Assembly (NCBI GenBank): GCA_040954595.2
Contig: CM082591.2
Coordinates: forward strand, 9,548,001-9,612,000
DNA from: Balanoglossus misakiensis
Taxonomy: Eukaryota > Hemichordata
Direction of reading: 5' to 3'
DNA length: 64,000 bases
In this document: piece by piece, positions 1 to 11,900 of the stretch
Layout: every line of letters begins with the position of its first letter
Numbering within the stretch: position 1 is the stretch's first letter
Notes under the pieces: model-generated
What the model saw: the letters and a program-made list of their open reading frames with translations, nothing else
What the model was told of the DNA's origin: nothing
Databases searched by the model: none
Made by a program: the position numbers and the translations under genes

Positions 1-199
1 TGATGACATGGTTGTTGTTCCATCTGGAAGCTGTGTGCGATGCTTGTTGCTGATGACATGGTTGTTGTTCCATCTGGAAGCTGTGTGCGATGCTTGTTGC
101 TGATGACATGGTTGTTGTTCCATCTGGAAGCTGTGTGCGATGCTTGTTGCTGACGACATGGTTGTTGTTGTTACTGTTCCGTCTGGAAGCTGTGTGCTT
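1..199. repeat. 50-bp minisatellite, about 3.8 copies
   Basis: The first 150 bases are three essentially identical 50-base units. A fourth diverged unit from 151 carries an extra GTT-rich insertion and fades near 199. The array begins at the window edge, so its true length is unknown. Confidence 0.9.
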
Positions 200-389
200 T
201 GCATATTCTTTAACCTACCACCCATAACATCAGAAGTTGACAAAAGTCTGGGGAGGTTAATAGACAGCAACATCTTGTGATTAGCATGATTTTTTTACAC
301 AAGATACGCAGACATTAATTGCTACGGAGGAGTATGTACAAACCTAACATATTTAAAATGAAGTATTGCCAGAACTCACTGAAGTCGAA

Positions 390-1320
390 AAATAGAAGAT
401 GACATTCAGTGTTATGGACACGAAGACACTAATGGATGAAGCACTGACAGACCATGACAAGAACTTGATAAAACCTCAAACTGAACAAAAAGAAATTCAC
501 GCTAAGACGAAAGGAATACTTACCTTCCATGGGTCAACTACTCACTGGAGATGGATATTAGATAGATCCTGCTCAGGTGTCAGCAATTGTCAATGCTACA
601 ACCAAGTGACAAAAAGGGAATTAATACAGCACCTTTTGGGTTTTGTCAACTATATACCTCTCACAATTCCTGCAAAAGCTGTCAGAGATATGTGAACCAC
701 TATGCTAAGTAATTGAGAAGAGCCATTTTCTAGATGACTAAGGGAAATCAACTTGACTCTGTGGCAGTGTGCATCTGTCAGAAGGCATACACCACCAAGT
801 CAAACGTACTGTGCACAAGCTCATTGCAAAGCCTCATGTGCACAATGATGACAGGCTTGCCATACTCATGGGAAGATGTTCTGATTAGTATCCAGGAACT
901 TCTGGAACTTCACAGATGAATTAACTGCACAAGGTGGAGTTATGTTCAAAAGGATAAAAGTGATCATACCAATGTCTATATGTCAACAGATGATCACAAG
1001 AGCACACACTAACCACCTTGGGTAAGATGCTTGCGAAGAGCAAATGATGTTCTTTTTTGGCCAGGAATGACAGGTGAAATCACAGAAATTTGCAGAAATT
1101 TTCTATTACGTGTAATGGTAAACAACAGAAGGGGCAAATCATGTCTCATTGATGTCGAGAAGAATAAGAACCACTATGCCAAAATCAGTCACTTCTGAAG
1201 CCTCGTGTCATAGACGATGTGTCAGAATATATCAGAAGCAAGAAACAGAGGGCCGAAGCAGCTTACAACGAGCATACCAAACCTCTACCAGCTTTGGAGA
1301 TAGGTGATTTCAATATAGTG
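390..1320 (+). mobile_element. Degenerate Ty3/gypsy-type pol remnant
   Basis: Translated fragments in different frames match the order of a Ty3/gypsy polyprotein. The end of the reverse transcriptase (KRELIQHLLGFVNYI) lies near 610-655. The segment before the integrase zinc finger (DELTAQGG) is near 916, followed by RRANDVLFWPGMTGEI around 1,033-1,083. The integrase C-terminal part (AAYNEHTKPLPALEIGDF) lies near 1,258-1,311. Frames shift repeatedly and stops interrupt it, and most of the integrase catalytic core is missing between about 1,100 and 1,185. No LTRs were seen. It is a dead 5'-truncated fragment; the call rests on remembered family motifs. Confidence 0.75.
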
Positions 1321-1980
1321 GGGCAGTTAACAAAAAAATCGTGCACTTTGGGTTAAAAGCATGAAACTTGGTACACTTATGCATTGACCCATGGCGGCCA
1401 TTTTATGATATGGATCCAAAATGACAGCGCCCTCTTGTGGCCAGAAACTGACATTCACACTTTCCCCCCATTAATGGCACTTTTTGGTCATTTGTAACAC
1501 TCAGAAACAGGAATGTGGGTTGTAAAACATGCTTGCTACCATACATTCATGTGTATATTATCCTAATCCTGACAAACATGTATAGTGGGGCAGTTAACAA
1601 AAAAATCGTGCACTTTGGGTTAAAAGCATGAAACTTAATACACTTATGCATTGACCCATGGCGGCCATTTTCTGATATGGATCCAAAATGACAGCGCCCT
1701 CTAGTGGCCAGAAACAGACATTCATACTTAAAAACCGTGCACTTCTGGTTAAAAGCCTGAAACTTGGTACACTTATGCATTGACCCATGGCGGCCATTTT
1801 ATGATATGGATCCAAAATGACAGCGTCCTCTTGTGGCCAGAAACTGACATTCACACTTTCCCCCATTAATGGCACTTTTTGGTCATTTGTAACACTCAGA
1901 AACAGGAATGTGGGTTGTAAAACATGCTTGCTACCATACATTCATGTGTATATTATCCTAATCCTGATATACATGTATCA
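1317..1980. repeat. Tandem repeat, unit about 270 bp, 2.5 copies
   Basis: A unit beginning GTGGGGCAGTTAACAAAAAA starts at 1,317 and again at 1,586. The second copy is cut short near 1,727 and joined to a third, nearly complete copy ending with the same ATTATCCTAATCCTGA segment near 1,965. Copies contain the same ATGGCGGCCATTTT block. ORFs here are shadows of the repeat. Confidence 0.85.
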
Positions 1981-1989
1981 GATCAATCT

Positions 1990-2757
1990 TGATTACATCT
2001 GCCTTAACAGTAACAATGACCACTGCTGTCAGACTAGACCTAAAGCACCTACAGAAACATGTGCATGACTTTTGGCCACTGATTTCCTGAGGTTGACTCT
2101 TTTCTTGGGCTTGTCCAACTTGATTTCCACTGGGATTCTGTTGGTTTGATATAGCTTTGCTAGGTTTCTCACAGCACATGTTCTTTAGGAGCTGCCTGTA
2201 TTCTCGAGAACCCTTGACTTTCTGGAGAAGAGGTGTTGTATTACCCATTTGCATGACTTTGTGTATTGAACTGGTTGTTATTTCGAAGAACAAATCGTTC
2301 AATTAGTAACATACAAGATAAGAAGACTAGGGACCAGTTGTGTGGACTTCCACAGTGGTGACAGGGTAACGATGATCCAATATTAATAAGCTGAATGATG
2401 CAGAAATGCTCTCTGCAAACAATCAATTTGTGGTTCATGTACATTCGAAAAATGAATGACATAGTCCGTGGTCGGTTAGAATATTTTGAAATTAGAGCAA
2501 GACTTTTTTGCATAAAATCATTGCCAGTGACATAGTCCCCACTGGATCTTCCCTTGTCCAAATCAGATGAGATTGGTTTGATTTCCGGGGGATCGAAACT
2601 TCCAAAACTTCAATCTTACAAATACTGTTAAAAACATGGCTAGTGAGGTTTCAAATAATTTTGCCGTGGTGTCACAATTAAAGGGAATGTTTACTTTTTA
2701 GTAGCAATTAAAGAAAAGGGTATCTAAAATAGTTAATAATTGTGTTGTTTCACAAAC
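1990..2757. other. Stretch with no recognised gene
   Basis: Two overlapping minus-strand open frames of 106 and 114 codons (2,241-2,561 and 1,958-2,302) carry no motif I recognise and no convincing splice sites. They might be retroelement debris like that at 390-1,320. The downstream exons of the minus-strand mosaic gene, which should follow 2,758, were not found here. Confidence 0.4.
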
Positions 2758-2976
2758 CTTGAACTTGATAGAGACATCCTCAGGACAGGCAACAACTGAG
2801 TAGGATACAAGAATAGATGAAGGACTTTCACCATCTGACAAGATGTTGTAAGCATCTTCACTTAGAACCAGACCATCTTCATCAATCATGCAGTACGGGT
2901 ACATGCACATGTCTGTTACCCGGACAACTACAGATACATCATTTGAACCAATCACATTCAGGCATTCCCTGCAAAC
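2758..2976 (-). CDS. Exon: expansin-like DPBB domain, second part
   Basis: 219 bases, phase 0 at both ends, donor GTTTGT. It begins [20 protein letters not shown] and continues [10 protein letters not shown], then [12 protein letters not shown] and [14 protein letters not shown]. The order matches expansin domain 1: a C-x-x-C strand, a V-x-V-x-x-T-D/N-x-C strand, a LS-x-x-A-x-x-x-L helix, and a final VSYxxVxCP strand. The Asp of the plant HFD motif is replaced by Val in GLVLS, so plant-type wall loosening is not expected. The polypeptide should continue in exons outside or not found in this window. Confidence 0.68.
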
Positions 2977-5900
2977 CTGCAATCACACAATCATGTAGCT
3001 GTCAAAATGCATAATTATATTTCAACAAACCAACTAACTCCTTCTTTAGACAACACTGCAGGTTTTGGTTTAAGTGCTTAATCAAATTAAGCTGAGGAAA
3101 TTTGCAAGAAAAACACGATGAAATAAAATTATTCATAACAAAAGTTGTTACAAATCACAATGACTCGAAATGAGAGAATATCTGGTCAGTATTGACATAA
3201 CAGCCAATCATGTACAAGGACTTTCAGAACTAACGTTATCTATACTTACATGTAAATCTTGAAAATTGGCCATACCAGCAACCATACTTATATAGAATGT
3301 TCCAAATGAACAGGTACCATCAGTTGGTGTCTCACTGTACTTCTCACAAGTTGCGTTTACAAAAGTCTCAAAGGTTCCACAATCTCTACTGACTGCAAAA
3401 ACAACAACACAAGCAAGATATTCTTTGCTGCAAGAAGAGTTAATTAACATCCTAAAATGGGTTTGTGTTGTACATTTTCTAATCTGGTGAAATGTGTTTG
3501 TGTGTAAGCTTTTATCATTTATTTACATATATGGGACATTGTACAGTGGTGATATCATGTACAGCAGAGAAATTTCCTGATTTGCGCTACTTTCTGATAA
3601 GGAAACACATATTTACTGGCCATGTTCGGATAACAGCATACGTTTGTGTGCCCTCGGGACTGCAAATTACCCCCAAAACAATCTGTTTCCATTGGCCTTC
3701 AGCCTCTAGAAACAGACTGTTCTGGGTTGACTCACAGTCCATATTGCCACTGTAAAAATTACATATGCCGGTATACGGTATTGAGTATTTGCCATTTCTC
3801 TGCCACAAAATATATCCCTTTCTTAAATTGTGGCAATAAAAGGACAAATACTGATATGAATATGAATTATACGAGTACACAAAATATATTCCTTTCTTAA
3901 ATTGTGGCAATAAAAGGACAAATACTGATATGAATATGAATTATACGAGTACACAGTATAATTAAGCAATAATTAAGCAATAACCCCCGCCGCGAGATTT
4001 GGGTACAATTCGAGACATATAGCACGAGCCGTTAGGCGAGTGCTATATGGAGCGAATTGTACCCAAATCAAGTGTATACCCGACTGAGGCGGGGGTTATT
4101 GCTATTATATTACATATCAACAATTGATTTTGAGGCCTATCAGTGGCATTTTCTTAACGAAACGGCGTCAGAAAGAGAAATCACTATCGTGAACCAATAT
4201 GGCGAGGATGAATGTAAACACGAGCGGCCGGGATCGAGCATTAAACATGACGCAGACGACAAAAAATGACCAGACGGGCGTCGCGCATGGCAAAGTGACA
4301 AATATTCCTACAAAGCAATTCCAAAATAAAACGTCCGTAAATTCAACGGTGTTTTCATTTTTTTTTATTTGGTTGAAATACACACGACTGTGGTTCAACC
4401 GCACGTTTTCACTACCGCATGCTAGTTCAGGGGCCCGTTTTAGCACTGCCAGCAGTGCTATATGACTATTTAAGCATCGCTGGATTGAGCTCTCGTCCAA
4501 TCAGAATGGCGGAGGGTAGCATGATATAATATAATTACCTGTTGATACATCATGAGAAGGTGTCACTGGTTTTGGTGTTGATATTTTAGTTGAAAGTGGT
4601 GCACTAGTAGTTTCAGATGTTGTAAATTGTTCATCTGAATCTGTCGTTGTTTTCTTTCAGTCACAGTGACTGCCTGCGTTGATGGCGCCTCATAACCTGC
4701 ATTTGGAAATCAAGTCATTTTGCATTAAAGGGACAAAGTCTCTCTCTCTCACTGCCCTTTTTTCCATTAATTATGTTTGATGCAAGACACTTTTTATGTT
4801 ATTCTACATGTGGATATATAGTGAATCAATGTTCGACCACACACAACTTTCATCCCGTTTGTAGGATATAAGTCTAGAGTAAAAATCTCGCCCAAATGAA
4901 TAAATGGTAAACACCGATTATTCATTTTGGCGAGTTTTTCACTCTCGAGTCTACAAGCAGGATGGAAGTTGTGTATGGTTGAAGGTTAATTCACTATATA
5001 TCCACATGTAGAATAATATAAACAGTGTCTTGTATCAAATATTATTAATGGAAAAGGGCAGCGAGAGAGAGACTTTGTCCCTTTAAAATATGTGAGATTC
5101 CAAAGATCTCACTAATGATTATTTAATATAACTATACGGTAAATAACTTGAATGGAATTTGGATGTTATTGCTACATTTTGCTACACAACCTGTACACAC
5201 AGAACGTAAACTTGTAAACTGTGCAAATTTGTGCACATTTGTCTCTACGCATAGAATTAGATTGATATAAACTCACTACTATTGTCATTTTCATGACAAT
5301 TTAGCTCAGTTAAATGAAAATAAATTCATTGGTCAAATAAAATTGTGTAGTCACGGGTCCGTGAAGTTTGTTACTTATTCCTTATTCCTTATTCGAATGT
5401 GAAGTTTGTTACTTATTCCTTATTCCTTATTCCTTATTCGAATGCGAAGTTTGTTACTTATTCCTTATTCCTTATTCGGATTATGAAGTCTGTGACTTAT
5501 TCCTTATTCGGATTCTGAAGTCTGTGACTTTTTTCCTTATTCAAAGCTTATTCCTTATTCGAAATCTGAAGTCTGTGACTTATTCCTTATTCGAAATCTG
5601 AAGTCTGTGACTTATTCCTTATTCGAAATCTGAAGTCTGTGACTTTTTCCTTATTAAAAGCTTATTCCTTATTCGAAATCTGAAGTCTGTGACTTATTCC
5701 TTATTCGGATTCTGAAGTCTGTGACTTTTTCCTTATTCAAAGCTTATTCCTTATTCGAAATCTGAAGTCTGTGACTTTTTCCTTATTCAAAGCTTATTCC
5801 TTATTCGAAATCTGAAGTCTGTGACTTATTCCTTATTCGAAATCTGAAGTCTGTGACTTATTCCTTATTCCTTATTCGAATGCGAAGTTTGTTACTTATT

Positions 5901-8900
5901 CCTTATTCCTTATTCGGATTATGAAGTCTGTGACTTATTCCTTATTCGGATTCTGAAGTCTGTGACTTTTTTCCTTATTCAAAGCTTATTCCTTATTCGA
6001 AATCTGAAGTCTGTGACTTTTTCCTTATTAAAAGCTTATTCCTTATTCGAAATCTGAAGTCTGTGACTTATTCCTTATTCGGATTCTGAAGTCTGTGACT
6101 TTTTCCTTATTCAAAGCTTATTCCTTATTCGAAATCTGAAGTCTGTGACTTTTTCCTTATTCAAAGCTTATTCCTTATTCGAAATCTGAAGTCTGTGACT
6201 TTTTCCTTATTCAAAGCTTATTCCTTATTCGAAATCTGAAGTCTGTGACTTATTCCTTATTCGAAATCTGAAGTCTGTGACTTATTCCTTATTCGAAATC
6301 TGAAGTCTGTGACTTATTCCTTATTCGGATTCTGAAGTCTGAGACTTATTCCTTATTCGAAATCTGAAGTCTGTGACTTTTTCCTTATTCAAAGCTTATT
6401 CCTTATTCGAAATCTGAAGTCTGTGACTTTTTCCTTATTCAAAGCTTATTCCTTATTCGAAATCTGAAGTCTGTGACTTATTCCTTATTCGGATTCTGAA
6501 GTCTGTGACTTTTTCCTTATTCAAAGCTTATTCCTTATTCGAAATCTGAAGTCTGTGACTTTTCTCTTATTCGAAATCTGAAGTCTGTTGTCACGACTGA
6601 GTTTGAACGCTCATAGATCCTTTCTATGATTACGTAAGATGTCATTCACTTGTATTGACATAGGTACTTGACCCAGAGTAAACAAGCTTGTGTAATTGAT
6701 ACATGTCAGAACTCTATCACTTGCTAAGTTCATGTTTAAGAAATATTAAGATGACGTGTTCCTTTTATGACTTAAGGGACCGTTCAGTTTTTACGGCCGG
6801 GGGGGGGGGACGAAAAACCAATCGAATTTTTATAAGTTCATGTATGTTAGCATCGTTCTGTGAGGAAAGTACTATCAAAGGTCACCGTAGTTCACCCCAA
6901 AATTGGGCAAAACAATTGGACCCCATACTAGTCTAGATCCAACAAAAACCAGACCCCTCTTGTGTAAGACTCCATTATGTGCTCCATCGGCCCCCCAAAA
7001 GCCAGGACTCTAACTGCTGTGGATGCTGAGATATGGGAAAGAAGATCAAAGGTCATCCAAGGTCACCCAAAATTTGGGGAAAAATTTTGACCCCATACTG
7101 GTCCATGTCCAACAAGAATGAAACCTCTAGCCCTATTGGTTAGCCTGGAATAAGTTATGCACATAATTAATGAGATAAGCAGGTGTCACAGGTAACCCCC
7201 AATTTTGGCTTTTCAATTTTAGTCCCAACCCTCCAAACGCCAAGTCTGTACCTGCTCTGGGTGCCGAGATATAGGAAAGTAGGTCAAAAGTCATCTGAGG
7301 TCACCCAAAATTTGGGCAAAATTGTTTTCAGATTTTCGTCAGATTTCGAATAAGGAATAAGTCACAGACTTGAGCTTTGAATAAGGAATAAGTCACAGAC
7401 TTCAGAATCCGAATAAGGAATAAGTCACAGACTTCAGATTTCGAATAAGGAATAAGTCACAGACTTCAGATTTCGAATAAGGAATAAGCTTTGAATAAGG
7501 AAAAAGTCACAGACTTCAGAATCCGAATAAGGAATAAGTCACAGACTTCAGATTTCGAATAAGGAATAAGTCACAGACTTCAGATTTCGAATAAGGAATA
7601 AGCTTTGAATAAGGAAAAAGTCACAGACTTCAGATTTCGAATAAGGAATAAGCTTTGAATAAGGAAAAAGTCACAGACTTCAGAATCCGAATAAGGAATA
7701 AGCTTTGAATAAGGAAAAAGTCACAGACTTCAGATTTCGAATAAGGAATAAGCTTTGAATAAGGAATAAGTCACAGACTTCAGAATCCGAATAAGGAATA
7801 AGTCACAGACTTCAGCTTTGAATAAGGAATAAGGAATAAGTAACAAACTTCACATTCGAATAAGGAATAAGGAATAAGGAATAAGTAACAAACTTCACAT
7901 TCGAATAAGGAATAAGGAATAAGGAATAAGTAACAAACTTCCAACACCTTGTAGTCACCATATATCGTTAAATGTTTAAGAATGGTGAAGAAATGCTGAC
8001 TCAGCTGGGGTTTTTTTTCAAGTACACAGTAGACTTAATTCATAGCCTTGTAATTAAAACAAGCATGGTGACCCCTGTATTATACAGATTTTCATTATGC
8101 TAACAAAGGAGAAACCAAAAATCCACAATTAAAAGAAATGAGATACTTTCACTTCCCCTGAGAGGACATCTGTAAGTAAACTTGTCATATTGTTTTCAGA
8201 TATTCAGTGGATGTTTGTACTTGACGTATCTGTTGTATCTCTGGTTGGAGCATCAGTGTGTACTCTTGCTGTCGTGGTTACCAGATCATCTGTGTGTACT
8301 TTTGTCGCCGTGGTTGCCACATCATCTGTGTGTTCTTCTATCGTCGTGGTTACCATGCCATCTGTCTGTGCTCTCTTGGTGGTTCTCATGACATCTGTGT
8401 CTGCAGCTGCTGTGGAGATTTTCATCCGCAATGTGGTCACTTCTTCCTCTTCTGTTGCAGCTCTATTAGTTCCATCCATTTCTGTCGTTCCAAGCTCTGC
8501 AGTTGACATGTCTGTGACCATTTCCGTTTCTATGACAATGGAGGCAATAGACGTTATGCTGATTGAATTCTGTTTGTCAAGTTTCACTTCAACATTCAAA
8601 TAGCTTTTAAAGCCTCTCTGTTGTTTTGGAAGCGGGCATTCTGAACCATTTCTCCATATATCACACTACATGAACATAGAAGTTATCACGGTACTGTTTC
8701 AGCACACCACAATGTTTATAACAACAGTATATACACACCAGTAGTTGTAGTAGAAGGTGTTGTTGGCAACACAGTCACAACATCTCCTTCACACATCAAA
8801 GGGTTTGGATGGTTTGGTGTGAATCCATAGTCACAACTGAATGACACTATAGAACCAATGTCGAAATCATTGCCATGTGTCTGACCATTGACTGGTGTAC

Positions 8901-11900
8901 CAGGATCTTGACATTCCCCTGAGGTCAAGAAGCAAAGTATCTTATCAATATTAAATCATCAACTCAGACAGAAGTCATTCCTTACAAAAACATTCTATAT
9001 ACATCATTCTACAGAATTCACTAGCCTTTTGAATTTCTATATAAGTTTAAATAATTTCTATGGACATCTATATATTTGTATGTAGTTTTCGAAGTTGCTT
9101 ATTATGTTTTTCGGAATTAAAGATGCAGTGAAATATAAGAAAGTGAAAAAGTAGTAGTCGCTGTGTAACAGTCGCCTTTTTTGATATTGCAAAAATTTCT
9201 GGCACAAGAATTCCCCATTTTACAGTATTCAAACAACACATAGTGTGTGAATGTCATGAATTTCATCAGAGTATCACTATTATCAAACAGAAGTGATTGC
9301 TTCTCTGAAAGAAATATTCTTTTCTACGTTACCTTGGGCAACACATCTTGGTCTGGTGCCATTCCATGTTCCATCTTCAGTGCAATATCTCCTGGTGTTA
9401 CCAAGTGCTTCATATGCCATGTTACACTGGGGTGTAGCAACACTATCATACCAAGTGCCATCACTATATTCCCATGAGCCATCTTCAATCACAGTCAACA
9501 AACCACAGTCAACACCTAGAAATAAGTAATTTGAACTTGTGGCAACTCTTTCCTCTATATTGTAATCTTATTTTCTTTTGTCAGACACCCCATTTTTAAG
9601 GTGTTCATATTTCTCACACTTGTCAGGGATATTTTGTCTCACACTCGCCTGCGACTCGTGTTGGACAGAAAATCTCCAACTCGTGTGAGAAATACAATCC
9701 CAGGTCCTTGGCAGTGAGATTCTATTATTACTGTTGACAGACAGGAGGAGAGGAATTCCATCGGTAATCACCATCTTGACTGCTGTAGGTACACACTCTG
9801 ACATGGCTACCATATAAGTTGTATCCAATGTCACAACTGTAGGTCACTTTACTCTGATAGTTGTAGTTGGGGTCATTGACCTCGTAGCTGCCATGATCAA
9901 TACTCTCTGGTTCACTGCAGACAGCAGCTGTAGAAAATACACGTAGAGTTGAGTTGAAGGAAGAGCCTGGGATAAATCTGAAATCACTTTAAAGGGATAA
10001 AGTCTCTCTCTCGCTGCCCTTTTTCCATTAATTATGTTTGATACAAGACAGCGTTTATGTTATTCTACATGTGGATATATAGTGAATCAACGTTCTACAA
10101 CACACAACTTCCATCCCACTTGTAGACACAAGAGTGAAAATATCGCCAAAATGAATAATCGGTCTTACCATTTATTCAATTTGGGTGAGTTTTTACTCTC
10201 ATATCCTACAAATGGGATGAAAGTTGTGTGAATATAGTTGAATGTTGATTCACAGTATATTCACATGTAGAATAACGTAAACGCTGTCTTGTATCAAACA
10301 TATTTAATGGAAAAAGGGCAGCGAGAGAGAGACTTTGCCCCGTTAAAGGCTATGAAAAAGAAAAACCCCTCTCTTCTCACATTGAAAAGGTTACAGCAGA
10401 CTGTAGAAACTGTATTTAACACGCTTTAAATAAGCCAGTTCCATGCGGCTTTTTAGTGCATGCCAAATTCTATTGTTCTCGGTACCAGATGTATAATATC
10501 AAGGTTTTCTGTTTTAAAAAAAAATATTGACTTACGTGTGCAAGTTGGGAAGTCAGCATCATACTGGCCTTCCACTGTACACAACAGAGTGGACTGTCCA
10601 TTCAGTTGAAAACCCTCCAAACAATAGAATGTAATGGTGCTATTGAACTCCACCAGAATATCACCAGTTTCCTCTATGTTCCAGACTAGGGATCCTTCAC
10701 GTGGATTTGGAATTGGGATTGGGTTGGAAATGTTGGGCACAATACACGTCACGGCTGTACAAGATAAAAAGACAATATTGGTGAAGTACACACGAATTAA
10801 TATTTGTTTTTATGGAATGACAAACTATAGCCATTACACAGGACACTAAATGTCAATCTTTGTACTATTCGTACATGAAACTTTTCTTTCAAATACAACT
10901 TACAGACCAACATAGACAGTCATGCTTATATAAGTATGACTATCTATTAAAGTTACATTCATATCATGATTGTTGTTTTACACTGTGTTTTCAAAGTAAT
11001 TGTTGCAGTAAACCAATTGCCTTGCTTGGAAATATTAAAAGGGAAGTCCTATCCAGCTGATTTATGCATAATTTCTACACAATGTTTTTTTTCTGAAAGA
11101 ATGACCTCAAAGCTACCCAATTATGTAGCTGAACCGGACTTCCCCTTTAAATGCTACCAGTGAGCTTGTTTGTCTTTGTAAATACACTCAAGTATTAATC
11201 CCCTTTTCCTCAGAATTCAATGCATCTTCATGCCATGAGGTGAGAGGACACTTTTGTTAGCAGGAGGGAAACAAATCCAAAATAAATAATAACAGTGCAA
11301 AGTTGGTCTGCTGACTTTCTCCACATTTCATTATTGAATTACGGCAAAATTATGAAATCCAATTATGAAATTCAGCTTTTTGTCCATTTTTTGTTGCTGC
11401 AAATTCATTCCCATATATGGCTGAATGGCGTATTTGAGCATTCTAAAGAACATATGGTGGCGCCTGTTTTCCACGTGTGCCACCAAATGAAAATATGTGA
11501 TTGGCTAGATTTCAATTTTCCATGGTAACTATATATAGCTAATTTTCCATGGGTGATCATATACCTTTAACTCTATAGTTTAATATGATACTTACGAACA
11601 CATGATTGGTTAAAAGTGTAGACATCATACATTGAGAGACCAGTTTCTCCAGGTGGCAGATAGAATCCACCTGTGCCGTTATTTGCATATAAGAGATAGC
11701 CTTCTTCACAGGAACATTGAAAACCACCTGCAGTGTTTTCACAAAGTTGATCACAAGAATGTGAAGCACATTCATTTATATCTACAAAGAAGGAACATGG
11801 ATTGGATTAAAACAATGTACGTTCAGTAAAATTGAAAGTATTGTAATTTCTTTTAATCGTGAATTTTGGGATTATCTTGTGTACATACAAGATGAATCTG

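Noticed and set aside
5368-5601. ORF with repeated [14 protein letters not shown] peptides
   Set aside because: It is translation of the tandem-repeat arm of the foldback element; the inverted arm and unit-length changes break any frame.
5365-6590. Regular short repeats suggestive of a CRISPR array
   Set aside because: Units abut or nest without unique spacers, and the sequence is metazoan; it is a satellite-like arm.
8182-8603. Plus-strand ORFs rich in Val, Ser and Leu
   Set aside because: They are antisense to the Thr-rich exon, whose length and phases fit the minus-strand gene.
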